From NCBI GenBank assembly GCA_964540005.1, contig CAZILN010000033.1, forward strand, positions 1-14,371: a stretch of DNA of 14,371 nucleotides, in the 5' to 3' direction. Below, piece after piece: positions 6,513 to 13,996 of the stretch. The number at the start of each line of letters is the position of its first letter. Position 1 is the stretch's first letter. A model generated the notes under the pieces. That model was not told where the DNA came from, made no database searches, and saw only the letters and a program-made list of their open reading frames with translations. The stretch is from CAZILN01 sp964540005. GTDB lineage: Bacteria > Bacteroidota > Bacteroidia > Bacteroidales > SM23-62. A program made the position numbers and the translations under genes.

Positions 6513-7202
6513 TTATCCGAAGTTCTTTTTTACTTTCTGTTTGAGATATGCCAGTGTCCATCTTTCTTTCCAGCTTCCCCAGAGGTGATGTATTCCCATA
6601 GAGATACCATTGTTCTTAATCTGCTCAATATCTTTCCTGTTATGCGGTGATGGGGGGTGATACATTAATCTTTCAGGCAAACAAATATCCGGATAATCAT
6701 TTGTGTTGTAGATCCTGGTTAATAAACTGGGACCTGTGGCTTCAACAATCTGTGTATAATCTGTTACTGCCGGAGGATCATTTTTCAGGTCGTCAATTAC
6801 ATCTGACCAGAATTTGTGTCCGGGTGCTGAAGCAAAAAAACAGTTACCCAGTTCATCTTTGGGGTCACCATATTTCTTGCTCCGGCTCAGGGGCAGGACA
6901 ATCTCACAATCCCCAAAATCGAATGGTTTAATCATTTCGTAATCCAGGTCAAGGTAAACGCCTCCGATTTTATACATGAGTAAATACCTGATAACATCAG
7001 CCCTCATTATCCCCCTGGAGAATCCGGTGAAAATATCATAAAACTCAGGGTATTCTGTTTTCACAAACTCATCATTATCAGCATCGCTCCATACTTTATA
7101 TTTCCAGTCAGGGTTCAGGGCCTGAACTGTGTTTGCAAAGCGGTGCCATTTTCGGGGAATATCATTTGTTTTCCAGGTCTGGTGTATCAACTTCGGTATC
7201 AT
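6513..7202 (-). CDS. GT32-like glycosyltransferase (Gly_transf_sug, DXD motif)
   Basis: This 229-residue protein begins with IPKLIHQTWKT, the classic opening of Och1/GT32-type sugar transferases. It then shows NPDWKYKVWSD, and the donor-site segment IMRADVIRYLLMYKIGGVYLDLDYE with the DXD motif at Asp85-Asp87 that binds the nucleotide-sugar metal ion. Later GNCFFASAPGHKFW and GIHHLWGSW also fit the family. There is no signal peptide or membrane segment, so it probably works in the cytoplasm on a lipid-linked or surface glycan. Donor and acceptor cannot be told. It is intact, yet the genes on both sides are truncated at the ends facing it. This suggests it arrived with local replacement of DNA. 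Confidence 0.88.
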   Translation of the reverse strand: MIPKLIHQTWKTNDIPRKWHRFANTVQALNPDWKYKVWSDADNDEFVKTEYPEFYDIFTGFSRGIMRADVIRYLLMYKIGGVYLDLDYEMIKPFDFGDCEIVLPLSRSKKYGDPKDELGNCFFASAPGHKFWSDVIDDLKNDPPAVTDYTQIVEATGPSLLTRIYNTNDYPDICLPERLMYHPPSPHNRKDIEQIKNNGISMGIHHLWGSWKERWTLAYLKQKVKKNFG

Positions 7203-7235
7203 AGTTTAATTCAATCTTATTAGTTCTATCATGCG

Positions 7236-7424
7236 TTAATTAATCCCTTCAGAAAAAACACTGCAATTACCACCTTCCTGATTTAAGGTCTTTCTCAAGA
7301 CGGTTATTTTGCATGTGTAGTCTGCATAGTTTTCACCGGCAATTGCATTTTCAGAGATCACTGTGCCTGCTAAAACACAAGATGAACCGATTGCTGAAGT
7401 CTTTATAAAATTGCATCTTTTCAT
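7236..7424 (-). pseudogene. TIGR04076-like exported protein, C-terminally truncated
   Basis: The 62-residue frame opens with a Tat-like leader: KRCNFIK, then a hydrophobic stretch ending at AIA, about residue 29. The twin-arginine motif is incomplete, with Cys in place of the second Arg. The mature part, YADYTCKITVLRKTLNQE and NCSVFSEG, resembles the start of TIGR04076-type small proteins, which usually continue from a C-x-x-F-x-E-G-Q segment for several tens of residues. Here a TAA follows within three codons of FSEG, and GT32 begins 33 nt later. The gene is therefore probably a truncated remnant. The family call is tentative. Confidence 0.45.
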
Positions 7425-7598
7425 AATATTACGAGTTGGCTGATTAGCATAACAAGGCTTATTGATTTTTTTTAAAACTGCAATTATGACTGGTCAACCG
7501 ACAGTAGGTAAAAATAAGATAATTTAGAGAAAAGCAGACTGCCATTAAAAGATGTTTTTACTTACTTTGATAATGCTTAATAAACTCAGGTCAGCATA

Positions 7599-8124
7599 AT
7601 GACAAATAACAGGGTTCAAAAGAAAGAACAGGACCTGACTGGATCACAATCTACCGGATTAAAGCTTGCTCCGGTATTGAGCCTGTTTCTCCTGGCCCCC
7701 CTGGTTAGGCTCAGCGGGACGTGTCAGGAGCAAAATCCTCCCAGGTGTCCGGAAAACACCTGGTGTATTTATAACGGGTCTTATAAGCCTTGCCCTCGGT
7801 TCTGCTTTTATGTCTCTTGCCATTGTGCATAGTGCTATCCCTGCCAGTCTTAATGTAGCCCTGATGATTGGATTGCTGATAATCGCCTGCATATTATTGC
7901 GGATCTGGTCAGGAAGATCAGGATGGTCCGGGCGCCATCATTTAGCTGTGGCAGGTGGTTTATTGATAACTTATACCTGGTATGGATTCATACAGGTCCC
8001 TTCTGTAGGCAACACCTGCGTATTGATTGATACAGCCGGCAATATCATCTTTGCCAGTGGAGCAGTGCTTATACTTGTTATCGCCTGGAAGCGGACACAG
8101 ACAGGTAAAGCTTTGCAGACATAA
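7599..8124 (+). pseudogene. Multi-pass membrane protein gene with frame break and probable internal deletion
   Basis: An ATG at 7599 opens a frame encoding a short cytoplasmic start and a first membrane segment (LKLAPVLSLFLLAPLV). It then degenerates into Cys/Pro-rich sequence and stops at 7832. From about 7745 another frame encodes a coherent membrane protein end: RKTPGVFITGLISLALGSA, then further hydrophobic helices with SGWSGRHHLAVAGGLLITYTWYGF and a TAA at 8122-8124. Together the pieces look like the beginning and end of one uncharacterised multi-pass family whose middle is missing and whose frame shifts between about 7705 and 7745. The 3' piece alone (ATG at 7810) could make a 104-residue protein. 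No function can be assigned. Confidence 0.5.
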
Positions 8125-8153
8125 TCTGGGTCTGCCTTCAACCAGGTTCCGGA

Positions 8154-9004
8154 TTACTCACCGGGTCTGTTAGAATTCAGAACCTGTTCAATAAGTTTGA
8201 CGGTCAAATCCAGGCCATTTGAATCCTTGAGCTTTTGTGAAATCTCAGATGCATTTTTCTTATACTGCTCATTCGTCACACATTCTGTAATAGATTCAGA
8301 AAGAACATTCCCAGATAGTTTTTTGAAATCACAGGCCCTGGGTCCCAATCCCAATTTGACAATCTGTTTGCGATTCTCAAACTGGTCCGCCATGAACGGA
8401 AATGCCAGCTGGGGAATACCTGCTCTGGCTGCTGCTGCCATTGTGCCTGTTCCGCCATGATATGCGATGGCAGCCAGGCGTGGAAATAGCAACTCAAAAG
8501 GCACTTCATCAACATATAAAATATTGGGAGTATTATTCTCTGGAAGTTCAGCCCATCCCCTGGAGATTATTAATCTTTGATTGGTGGTTTTTGATACCTC
8601 GCTAAACATCCGGCTGTATTTTTCCGGACGGGCAACCGGATTACTGCCAAATCCAATATATCTGCAACCGTATGAACTCCCAGCACAAAGCCAACACCTA
8701 ATAATAAATCCGAATCTTCAAGTATTCCGGGAAGGGTATCTATCTGGTTCCCGGTCTCCAGTTTCATTTCTTTCGGACCCGGTGAAGCTAAGGCTCCACC
8801 TTTTGTCCTGGCATTTTGTTTAAACAGCTCTTTATAATTAGGGCCAAATGCTACAAAGGGACAATCGTATGATCTGATAAGTTCTTCATTCTCAGGTGGT
8901 GCACATAAAATTAATTCATGTCCATTATTAATAAGTTCTGTTGCCAGGGCAAGCATTGGCTGAACATCTCCCCTGGTACCGTTTATTACGATTGATATTT
9001 TCAT
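8154..9004 (-). pseudogene. UGT/GT1-type glycosyltransferase broken by an internal deletion
   Basis: The 5' part (from 9004) encodes MKISIVINGTRGDVQPMLAL, the donor-domain start of sterol/macrolide-type glycosyltransferases, up to HTVADIL at about residue 117. The 3' part, in another frame, encodes RYIGFGSNPVARPEKYSRMF, SRGWAEL and the nucleotide-sugar signature YHGGTGTMAAAARAG followed by ADQFENRKQIVKLGLGP. The frames meet near 8649-8665. Together they give about 290 residues against roughly 400 for the family, so about 110-130 central residues are missing and the frame is broken. The enzyme is not expected to work. It starts 28 nt after the CPBP-like gene stop and is probably the last gene of that transcript. 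Confidence 0.82.
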
Positions 9005-9032
9005 AATCTCCTTTTTTACCTCATTTTTGATT

Positions 9033-9956
9033 TTAATCGTTTGGTTGTCTGATATTATTTGGATCTGGTGTTTTGGTGTTTCTTAAGTGTTTTCTCCAAC
9101 AGGGATCCAGGAACAAGCCCTGTTTTCTGAGATTGTTCAGATAAAAGGTTCCGAAAGCAACACAGGCAATCACAGCAATTATTGAGGTTTCGAACCCGGA
9201 CGGGTCACCCGTGAAGATAACAGGGCCGTCAACATTGAGATCAAATACACTTTGAATGCCTTCCATAACCGGGTTCCCGAGGATAATATTCTGAACGAAA
9301 TTGTAGACAAAATGAAATCCAAATATCCCCCAGAGGCTCCGGGATTTCAGGAATAAGGCAGAAAAGATAAAAGTGACATCAACAAATATTATTATTCCAC
9401 TGACAATCGAATAATCCGGGAACAGGAGGTGCTTAAATCCGAATATTAAACCGCTTAGTAAAATCGTCCAGTAAGTACCCAGGTATTTTTCAGTAATTCT
9501 GAAGAGTATCAGGAAATAGATAAAATCCTGCAGCAATACGAAAAAGACTGTAAAATAGATGCCTTCAAGAATTCTCGGTGATTCATTTACCTTTTCCAAT
9601 GTTATCCATCCGAATAAACAATTAATCCCGACAACAGCAGCTATCAGCAATAAGCCGATTATTGCTCCCAGGAAGACATGTTTTGCAGTATCCCTGGTAA
9701 ACATTATCTCCGATGGTTTTCTTCTTTCATACATCCTTACATACAGGGAATAGAGGAATATCAGTCCGAGGATCCTGATTACAAATATGCCGGTAGACAG
9801 AATAATATCATTGTTGATTGAAAGTCCTGACAGCAGCAACTCGGTAAGATTTCTGAGCAGGAACAAACCGACGTTCAGCATTACTATACCAAGGATAATT
9901 CTTACTGCCGGGAAATTCAAGACTTTCCTGAAAACTTCTTTGATTTTATTCGCCAT
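9033..9956 (-). CDS. CPBP-like intramembrane protein with altered first catalytic motif
   Basis: A 307-residue protein with about eight hydrophobic segments, resembling CPBP-family (Abi, CAAX-protease-like) intramembrane metalloproteases. The second motif is present in GLIFGFKHL (His176), and the third, H-x-x-x-N, in FHFVYNF (His215, Asn219). The first motif, normally E-E-x-x-x-R, is Gln143-Asp144-FIY-Phe here, so the usual paired glutamates and arginine are missing. In known members these glutamates are needed for catalysis, so this copy may be inactive or act as a binding protein. Its start overlaps the end of the small Asp-box gene by 11 nt, indicating translational coupling. The C-terminal tail after about residue 285 is charged and probably cytoplasmic. 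Confidence 0.7.
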   Translation of the reverse strand: MANKIKEVFRKVLNFPAVRIILGIVMLNVGLFLLRNLTELLLSGLSINNDIILSTGIFVIRILGLIFLYSLYVRMYERRKPSEIMFTRDTAKHVFLGAIIGLLLIAAVVGINCLFGWITLEKVNESPRILEGIYFTVFFVLLQDFIYFLILFRITEKYLGTYWTILLSGLIFGFKHLLFPDYSIVSGIIIFVDVTFIFSALFLKSRSLWGIFGFHFVYNFVQNIILGNPVMEGIQSVFDLNVDGPVIFTGDPSGFETSIIAVIACVAFGTFYLNNLRKQGLFLDPCWRKHLRNTKTPDPNNIRQPND

Positions 9957-10263
9957 AAATTACATATTGCTTCTTCATTTTTGCAATAAAACCGTTCTTT
10001 CCTGCTATCCAGATATACTTATCAGTTTCAGTTATCCTGTGGATATCAGGAAAATCATTGTTCTTTTCCCAGCTAACTCCCTCATCTGTAGTTCTGTAAA
10101 TATTCCCGGTTCCGTATGAATAGATAAATCCGACACTATTGTTCACAAATTCAATATCGTGTAAATCTTCAGTAATGTCAGTACTGATTATTTCCCAATC
10201 ATTTCCGGATTGCATCGGTATTAAAGAAAAAATCAATAACAATAAGGTGATGGTAGTATTCAT
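9946..10263 (-). CDS. Small secreted protein with one Asp-box (BNR/YCF48-like)
   Basis: A 105-residue protein with a signal peptide (hydrophobic residues 4-17, cleavage near QSG). The mature part has IEFVNNSVGFIYSYGTGNIYRTTDEGVSWEK. TTDEGVSW at 58-65 fits the Asp-box pattern S/T-x-D-x-G-x-x-W of BNR and YCF48-like beta-propellers. A propeller needs several such repeats, and only one or two blades fit here, so it may be a fragment of a larger gene. A single-blade accessory protein is the alternative. Its stop overlaps the start of the CPBP-like gene, and it follows the M23 gene by 73 nt on the same strand. No enzymatic function can be inferred. Confidence 0.6.
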   Translation of the reverse strand: MNTTITLLLLIFSLIPMQSGNDWEIISTDITEDLHDIEFVNNSVGFIYSYGTGNIYRTTDEGVSWEKNNDFPDIHRITETDKYIWIAGKNGFIAKMKKQYVIYGE

Positions 10264-10336
10264 ATTTCAAAACTCTCAGAGGTGTATGAGCTGCTGTCAA
10301 CTGAAAATTTATGTTTTTAGCTCCAATCGAACAAGG

Positions 10337-11344
10337 TCATTTATTTCTGACATTCTGGCCCCATACAGGTTCTCCACGTTCAACGAGATTGCCGTCTGAA
10401 TAATAGGACAGGAACTTGGCAGGCAGACCTTCACCGGTAAACATTACTGGTGCAGTCTGGAGATTATAGTGCAGGTGTGGCATTAATGAATGCCCGCTAT
10501 TACCGCATAATCCCAAGAACTGTCCGGATACAACCGAATCACCCTTTTTAACAACAATTGATCCCTGTTTGAAATGTGCAAGGGCAGAGAATTCACCATT
10601 TTCATGATCAATAATCACCAGGTTGCCTGCACCTTCCGGCATATCACCCACCTTATTATCTTTTATATTGTTTACTACTTCCACAATTATCCCGTTACCC
10701 GGAGCAAGTACTTTCTTATTAAAACAATGATAGTCTTCATTGTGTAATCCATTATTATCAAATTTATATCCATCCTTTATTATCAGGAAGTCAATGGCAA
10801 ATCGCTGATCAACCGCAATCGCGTGATGGTTATAATTTATTGTCCTTCCACCTGATGCCACATGCCATTCTCCCTCAAAGGGTAGTCTTAATGGGGTTTT
10901 CGCTTGATAATCAGCATGTTTTGTATATACTTCCTTCTGAAGTGCAATAACTTCAAACCTGTAAATATTATTATTGCGATCAAATCCGAAAAAAGTAACC
11001 ACAGGCTGCTCTGATTTCGAAAAACGGCTAAAGCGGTGGTATCCGTATACAAGTTCATTTTCAACCATAAAAGCACCGGTTGATTCATTGAGCAGATCAA
11101 CTTCTTCTCCGAGAAGTACATCCACCTTCTCTCTGAATTCCTTAAGATCACGTAGTGTAAAGCTTTTTTCAAGAATGCAGGCGCTGAGAGAATCAAGCTC
11201 ATTGGAATAGAACCAGTTGACTAGCCTGTGTGCACGGATGTATATTTCATCCTCGGCCAGATGTTTCTCAGGATCAGGGTCCGAGTGCTGGCATGAACAT
11301 ATGAGCAGCAACAGAATATAAAATGGAATTAATGGCTTATTCAT
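10337..11344 (-). CDS. M23 family metallopeptidase lipoprotein with N-terminal DUF3887-like domain
   Basis: I chose the ATG at 11342-11344, which gives MNKPLIPFYILLLLICS-C18, a lipoprotein signal. A start at 11377 would add 11 residues and run into another coding remnant. Residues about 30-140 resemble a DUF3887-type helical and beta domain (VNWFYSNELDSLSACI). The rest is a LytM/M23 domain: NHHAIAVDQRFAIDF (zinc ligands near His174 and Asp185), an internal His257 in ALAHFKQG, GNSGHS, and the H-x-H pair at 290-292 in PHLHYN. M23 enzymes cut peptide bridges of peptidoglycan or other Gly-rich peptides, and this one would be anchored in the cell envelope. The protein is 335 residues long. It heads a minus-strand group with the Asp-box, CPBP-like and UGT genes. 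Confidence 0.85.
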   Translation of the reverse strand: MNKPLIPFYILLLLICSCQHSDPDPEKHLAEDEIYIRAHRLVNWFYSNELDSLSACILEKSFTLRDLKEFREKVDVLLGEEVDLLNESTGAFMVENELVYGYHRFSRFSKSEQPVVTFFGFDRNNNIYRFEVIALQKEVYTKHADYQAKTPLRLPFEGEWHVASGGRTINYNHHAIAVDQRFAIDFLIIKDGYKFDNNGLHNEDYHCFNKKVLAPGNGIIVEVVNNIKDNKVGDMPEGAGNLVIIDHENGEFSALAHFKQGSIVVKKGDSVVSGQFLGLCGNSGHSLMPHLHYNLQTAPVMFTGEGLPAKFLSYYSDGNLVERGEPVWGQNVRNK

Positions 11345-11361
11345 TTTGCTGAAGATCGTTT

Positions 11362-11493
11362 CTAAGTATAGAACCATTCCTGAGATCTGGCTTCATACGT
11401 TTTCAGATGCTCCCTTTCAGTATTTCTGGTTATTTCAAATTTAGGAAATGTTTTTCCATATTCGATCGCCTGGTGTATCCAAGATCCTGCTGA
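11362..11493 (-). pseudogene. Orphan C-terminal coding remnant, family unknown
   Basis: On the minus strand, a frame of 43 residues without a start codon reads SAGSWIHQAIEYGKTFPKFE and then TRNTEREHLKTYEARSQEWF before a TAG at 11362-11364. The composition and codon pattern look like the end of a real protein rather than random intergenic DNA. TGA and TAA stops lie directly upstream. It overlaps the longer alternative start of the M23 gene, which is one reason I prefer the shorter start there. I do not recognise the family. Confidence 0.35.
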
Positions 11494-11553
11494 TCATTAA
11501 TTTATTTGATTAGGCTGTCAAAGATTTATTTAATAGACTAACTTTATCTGCCT

Positions 11554-11565
11554 AACCACGTGGTT
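11554..11565. promoter_or_regulatory. 12-bp perfect palindrome in the GH43 promoter region
   Basis: AACCACGTGGTT is a perfect inverted repeat ending 51 nt before the GH43 start codon. About 12 nt downstream is TATTTTG (11578-11584), close to the Bacteroidota -7 consensus TAnnTTTG but one base short, with a short leader before the ATG at 11617. That leader has two AACCAAAG copies, at 11585 and 11600. The palindrome lies where an operator would overlap the promoter, for example for a LacI-type regulator. No regulator gene is visible in the window and the role is inferred. Confidence 0.4.
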
Positions 11566-11616
11566 TAACACGTATTTTATTTTGAACCAAAGAAAGTGAA
11601 ACCAAAGCAAATATAA

Positions 11617-12963
11617 ATGGAAAAATTTGCATCCCGCATTTCGATTCTGGGCTGCTGCCTGTTATTCGGTTTGAACAGTATATTAGCTCAAAATCCCTTT
11701 GTTCTGGATCAGTTTGCGGCCGATCCCTCAGCCAGGGTTTTTGATGGTAAGGTTTATGTTTATCCTTCACATGACATACCCTGTCAGGAAGGACAGGGGT
11801 TTATTGGATTCTGTATGGCTGATTATCATGTTTTTTCCTCGGAGAATCTTGTCGACTGGAAAGACCATGGAGTTATCATCAGCCAGGAAAATGTTCCTTG
11901 GGTCAATTCAGCAACATACAGCATGTGGGCTCCCGATTGTATTTACAAAGACGGCAAATATTATTTTTATTTCCCGGCCATCTCCAGGGATACATCCCGA
12001 CGCAGAAGCCGGGCTAATGGTGTTGCCGTTTCCGATATGCCATACGGTCCTTTTACACCCGAGCCTGAACCCATAGCCGGTATGTATGGTATCGATCCTA
12101 ACCCGTTTATTGATAAGGGCGGTCAGGCCTATATCTACTGGGGTAGCGGGGAACGACTGCTAATGGCTAAATTGAAGGATAATATGAAAGAGCTTGCAAC
12201 TGAACCTCAGGTTGTTGAAGGACTTCCATCGAAATTTAAAGAAGGTCCCTACCTGTTTGAGCGAAACGGTATTTATTATTTTACTTTTGCGCATGTTGAA
12301 AAAAAAACCGAAAGACTTGCATATGCTATTGGGGATAATGCTATGGGACCCTTTAAGTACATGGGGGTTATAATGGATGAATCACCGACAGGTTGCTGGA
12401 CCAATCATCATTCCATCATTGAATATGAAGGGCAGTGGTACCTGTTCTATCATCACAATGACCTTTCCCCGGAATTCGATAAGAACAGGTCCATCAGTGT
12501 AGACAGCCTGTTCTTTAATGAAGACGGTTCCCTGCAGAAAGTGATCCCAAGCCTGCGGGGTGTGGGGATCAGCGAGGCAGGCGGGAAGGTGCAGGTCGAC
12601 AGGTACAGTGCCATCAGTGAAGAGGGAGCATCAATTGAGTATCTCGACTCGCTCAGGAGAAAGGAGGGATGGAAAATATTACTGGACTTAAAGGATTCAT
12701 GGGTTCGTTATAACGGCGTTAATTTCGGAGATAATACTCTGACTTCGGTCGATGTCAAGGCAATATCGGGTACAGGGAGTTCTGTCGAAATCCGCCTGGA
12801 TAAAGTTGACGGGAGGGTAATTGCACAGGTCGGGATAATGAAGAGCAGGGATTGGGGAGTGGTGAATACAGTATTATCGGACATCCCTTCCGGCATTCAT
12901 GATCTGTTTATTCTGCTGCTGGAAAACAAAAGCATTGAAATAGATTGGATATCTTTCAAATAA
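11617..12963 (+). CDS. Secreted GH43 family hydrolase with C-terminal CBM6-like domain (arabinofuranosidase/xylosidase type)
   Basis: A 448-residue protein with a signal peptide cleaved after SILA (residue 24). The five-bladed GH43 domain shows the three expected acidic residues: Asp36 in FAADPSARVFDGKVYVYPSHD (base), Asp160 in YGIDPNPF (pKa modulator) and Glu209 in KEGPYLFE (acid). WAPD (104-107) and the metal-binding His region NHHSI (263-267) are also present. Residues about 325-448 look like a CBM6 domain (DSWVRYNGVNFG, then a final IEIDWISF). The GH43-CBM6 arrangement and motif spacing resemble arabinoxylan arabinofuranohydrolases, so removal of arabinose from xylan is the likeliest activity; xylosidase is possible. 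The gene follows a 12-bp palindrome and is followed after 10 nt by the MBL-fold gene, probably in one operon. Confidence 0.92.
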   Translation: MEKFASRISILGCCLLFGLNSILAQNPFVLDQFAADPSARVFDGKVYVYPSHDIPCQEGQGFIGFCMADYHVFSSENLVDWKDHGVIISQENVPWVNSATYSMWAPDCIYKDGKYYFYFPAISRDTSRRRSRANGVAVSDMPYGPFTPEPEPIAGMYGIDPNPFIDKGGQAYIYWGSGERLLMAKLKDNMKELATEPQVVEGLPSKFKEGPYLFERNGIYYFTFAHVEKKTERLAYAIGDNAMGPFKYMGVIMDESPTGCWTNHHSIIEYEGQWYLFYHHNDLSPEFDKNRSISVDSLFFNEDGSLQKVIPSLRGVGISEAGGKVQVDRYSAISEEGASIEYLDSLRRKEGWKILLDLKDSWVRYNGVNFGDNTLTSVDVKAISGTGSSVEIRLDKVDGRVIAQVGIMKSRDWGVVNTVLSDIPSGIHDLFILLLENKSIEIDWISFK

Positions 12964-12973
12964 TTAATTCCTG

Positions 12974-13969
12974 ATGTTATTATTAAAAAGGATTCTAATA
13001 CTCATAATCATATTGATTCCATTTAAGGGATTATCAGTTGATATTGATACCATTACTGATAAAATTATTGTACTGAATGAAGGATATGACCGGGTATCTG
13101 CTATAAAAACTTCAACAGGGATTGTGATTATAGATACTCATAAGTCAACGATTGACATGGGGAGGATGAAGAAATGCATCATTGAGTATTTCAATGATTC
13201 AAGTTTTATATATGTGATAAACACTCACGAATGCCTTGAACATATTTCAGGTAACTCGCTCTTTCCGGAAGCACAGAAGATCGCCCATGCAAATTTTCTG
13301 AAGACCTGTTATCCTGATTCGACTGATAGTAGAATAGCTTTCTTACATACAAAAATCCCTGAACTGGAAAGGAAGATCCGCCAAACTGATGATTCATCAA
13401 GGCTGGTTGAGCTATTACGGGACCTTGATTACTTTCAGACTATGAAAGCCGATTTTATTAAAGCCGCCGTTCCTCCGGACATAAGTTTCACTGATAAACT
13501 GACAGTTGACCTGGAAGATATAACATTAGAGTTGAACTATATAGGGCGGGGGGCTCATGGGAATTGCGGGATCCTGATTTATGTGCCGGAAGAAAAGACT
13601 TTGTTTACCGGAAGTACCCTTACCAAACCACCAATAATATATAAAACGGGAGATTGGATACAGGTAATAGATATTGTGAAGTGGATATCAGTGCTGGATG
13701 AGTTCCTTCATAATTCTGAACTGGAACATATAGTTGCCTCACATGTCAGTTATTATACAAGACAGGAATTGCAGGAGATGAGAGATTACTTTGATTTGAT
13801 CTTCAGGACTGTTAAAATATTCAGAGAGTCAGGTAAAACACAGGATGCAGTAATGGCAGAGCTGGATTATGATATTATTGATGAACGCTTCGTAATATTT
13901 ACTGAAGAAGAACAATGGAGAAATAGGCATTATGAAAATGTTGAGATTCTCTGGGACTATATGGAATAG
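12974..13969 (+). CDS. Exported metallo-beta-lactamase-fold protein with substituted metal ligands
   Basis: A 331-residue protein with an N-terminal hydrophobic signal (residues 5-21). The MBL fold is recognised from GIVIIDTHKS, INTHECLEHISGN, IAHANFL, GRGAHGNCGILIYVPEEKTLFTGS and HIVASHV, all in the usual order and spacing. The usual zinc motif H-x-H-x-D-H reads His85-Glu-Cys87-Leu-Glu89-His90. The bridging Asp of FTGD is Ser214. His195 and His257 are kept. Three of the usual ligands are thus changed, so it may bind one metal, use Cys as a ligand, or be catalytically dead. The substrate is unknown. It begins 10 nt after the GH43 stop, so cotranscription is likely. The region 165-331 is typical in length for a secreted MBL with a C-terminal extension. 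Confidence 0.8.
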   Translation: MLLLKRILILIIILIPFKGLSVDIDTITDKIIVLNEGYDRVSAIKTSTGIVIIDTHKSTIDMGRMKKCIIEYFNDSSFIYVINTHECLEHISGNSLFPEAQKIAHANFLKTCYPDSTDSRIAFLHTKIPELERKIRQTDDSSRLVELLRDLDYFQTMKADFIKAAVPPDISFTDKLTVDLEDITLELNYIGRGAHGNCGILIYVPEEKTLFTGSTLTKPPIIYKTGDWIQVIDIVKWISVLDEFLHNSELEHIVASHVSYYTRQELQEMRDYFDLIFRTVKIFRESGKTQDAVMAELDYDIIDERFVIFTEEEQWRNRHYENVEILWDYME

Positions 13970-13996
13970 TATCAGCAGACCTAGCCTGGGTGCATA

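Noticed and set aside
8115..8135. GCAGAC/GTCTGC inverted repeat between convergent genes as a terminator
   Set aside because: The stem is only 6 bp with a 9-nt loop and no T tract on either strand, so the support is too weak to list.
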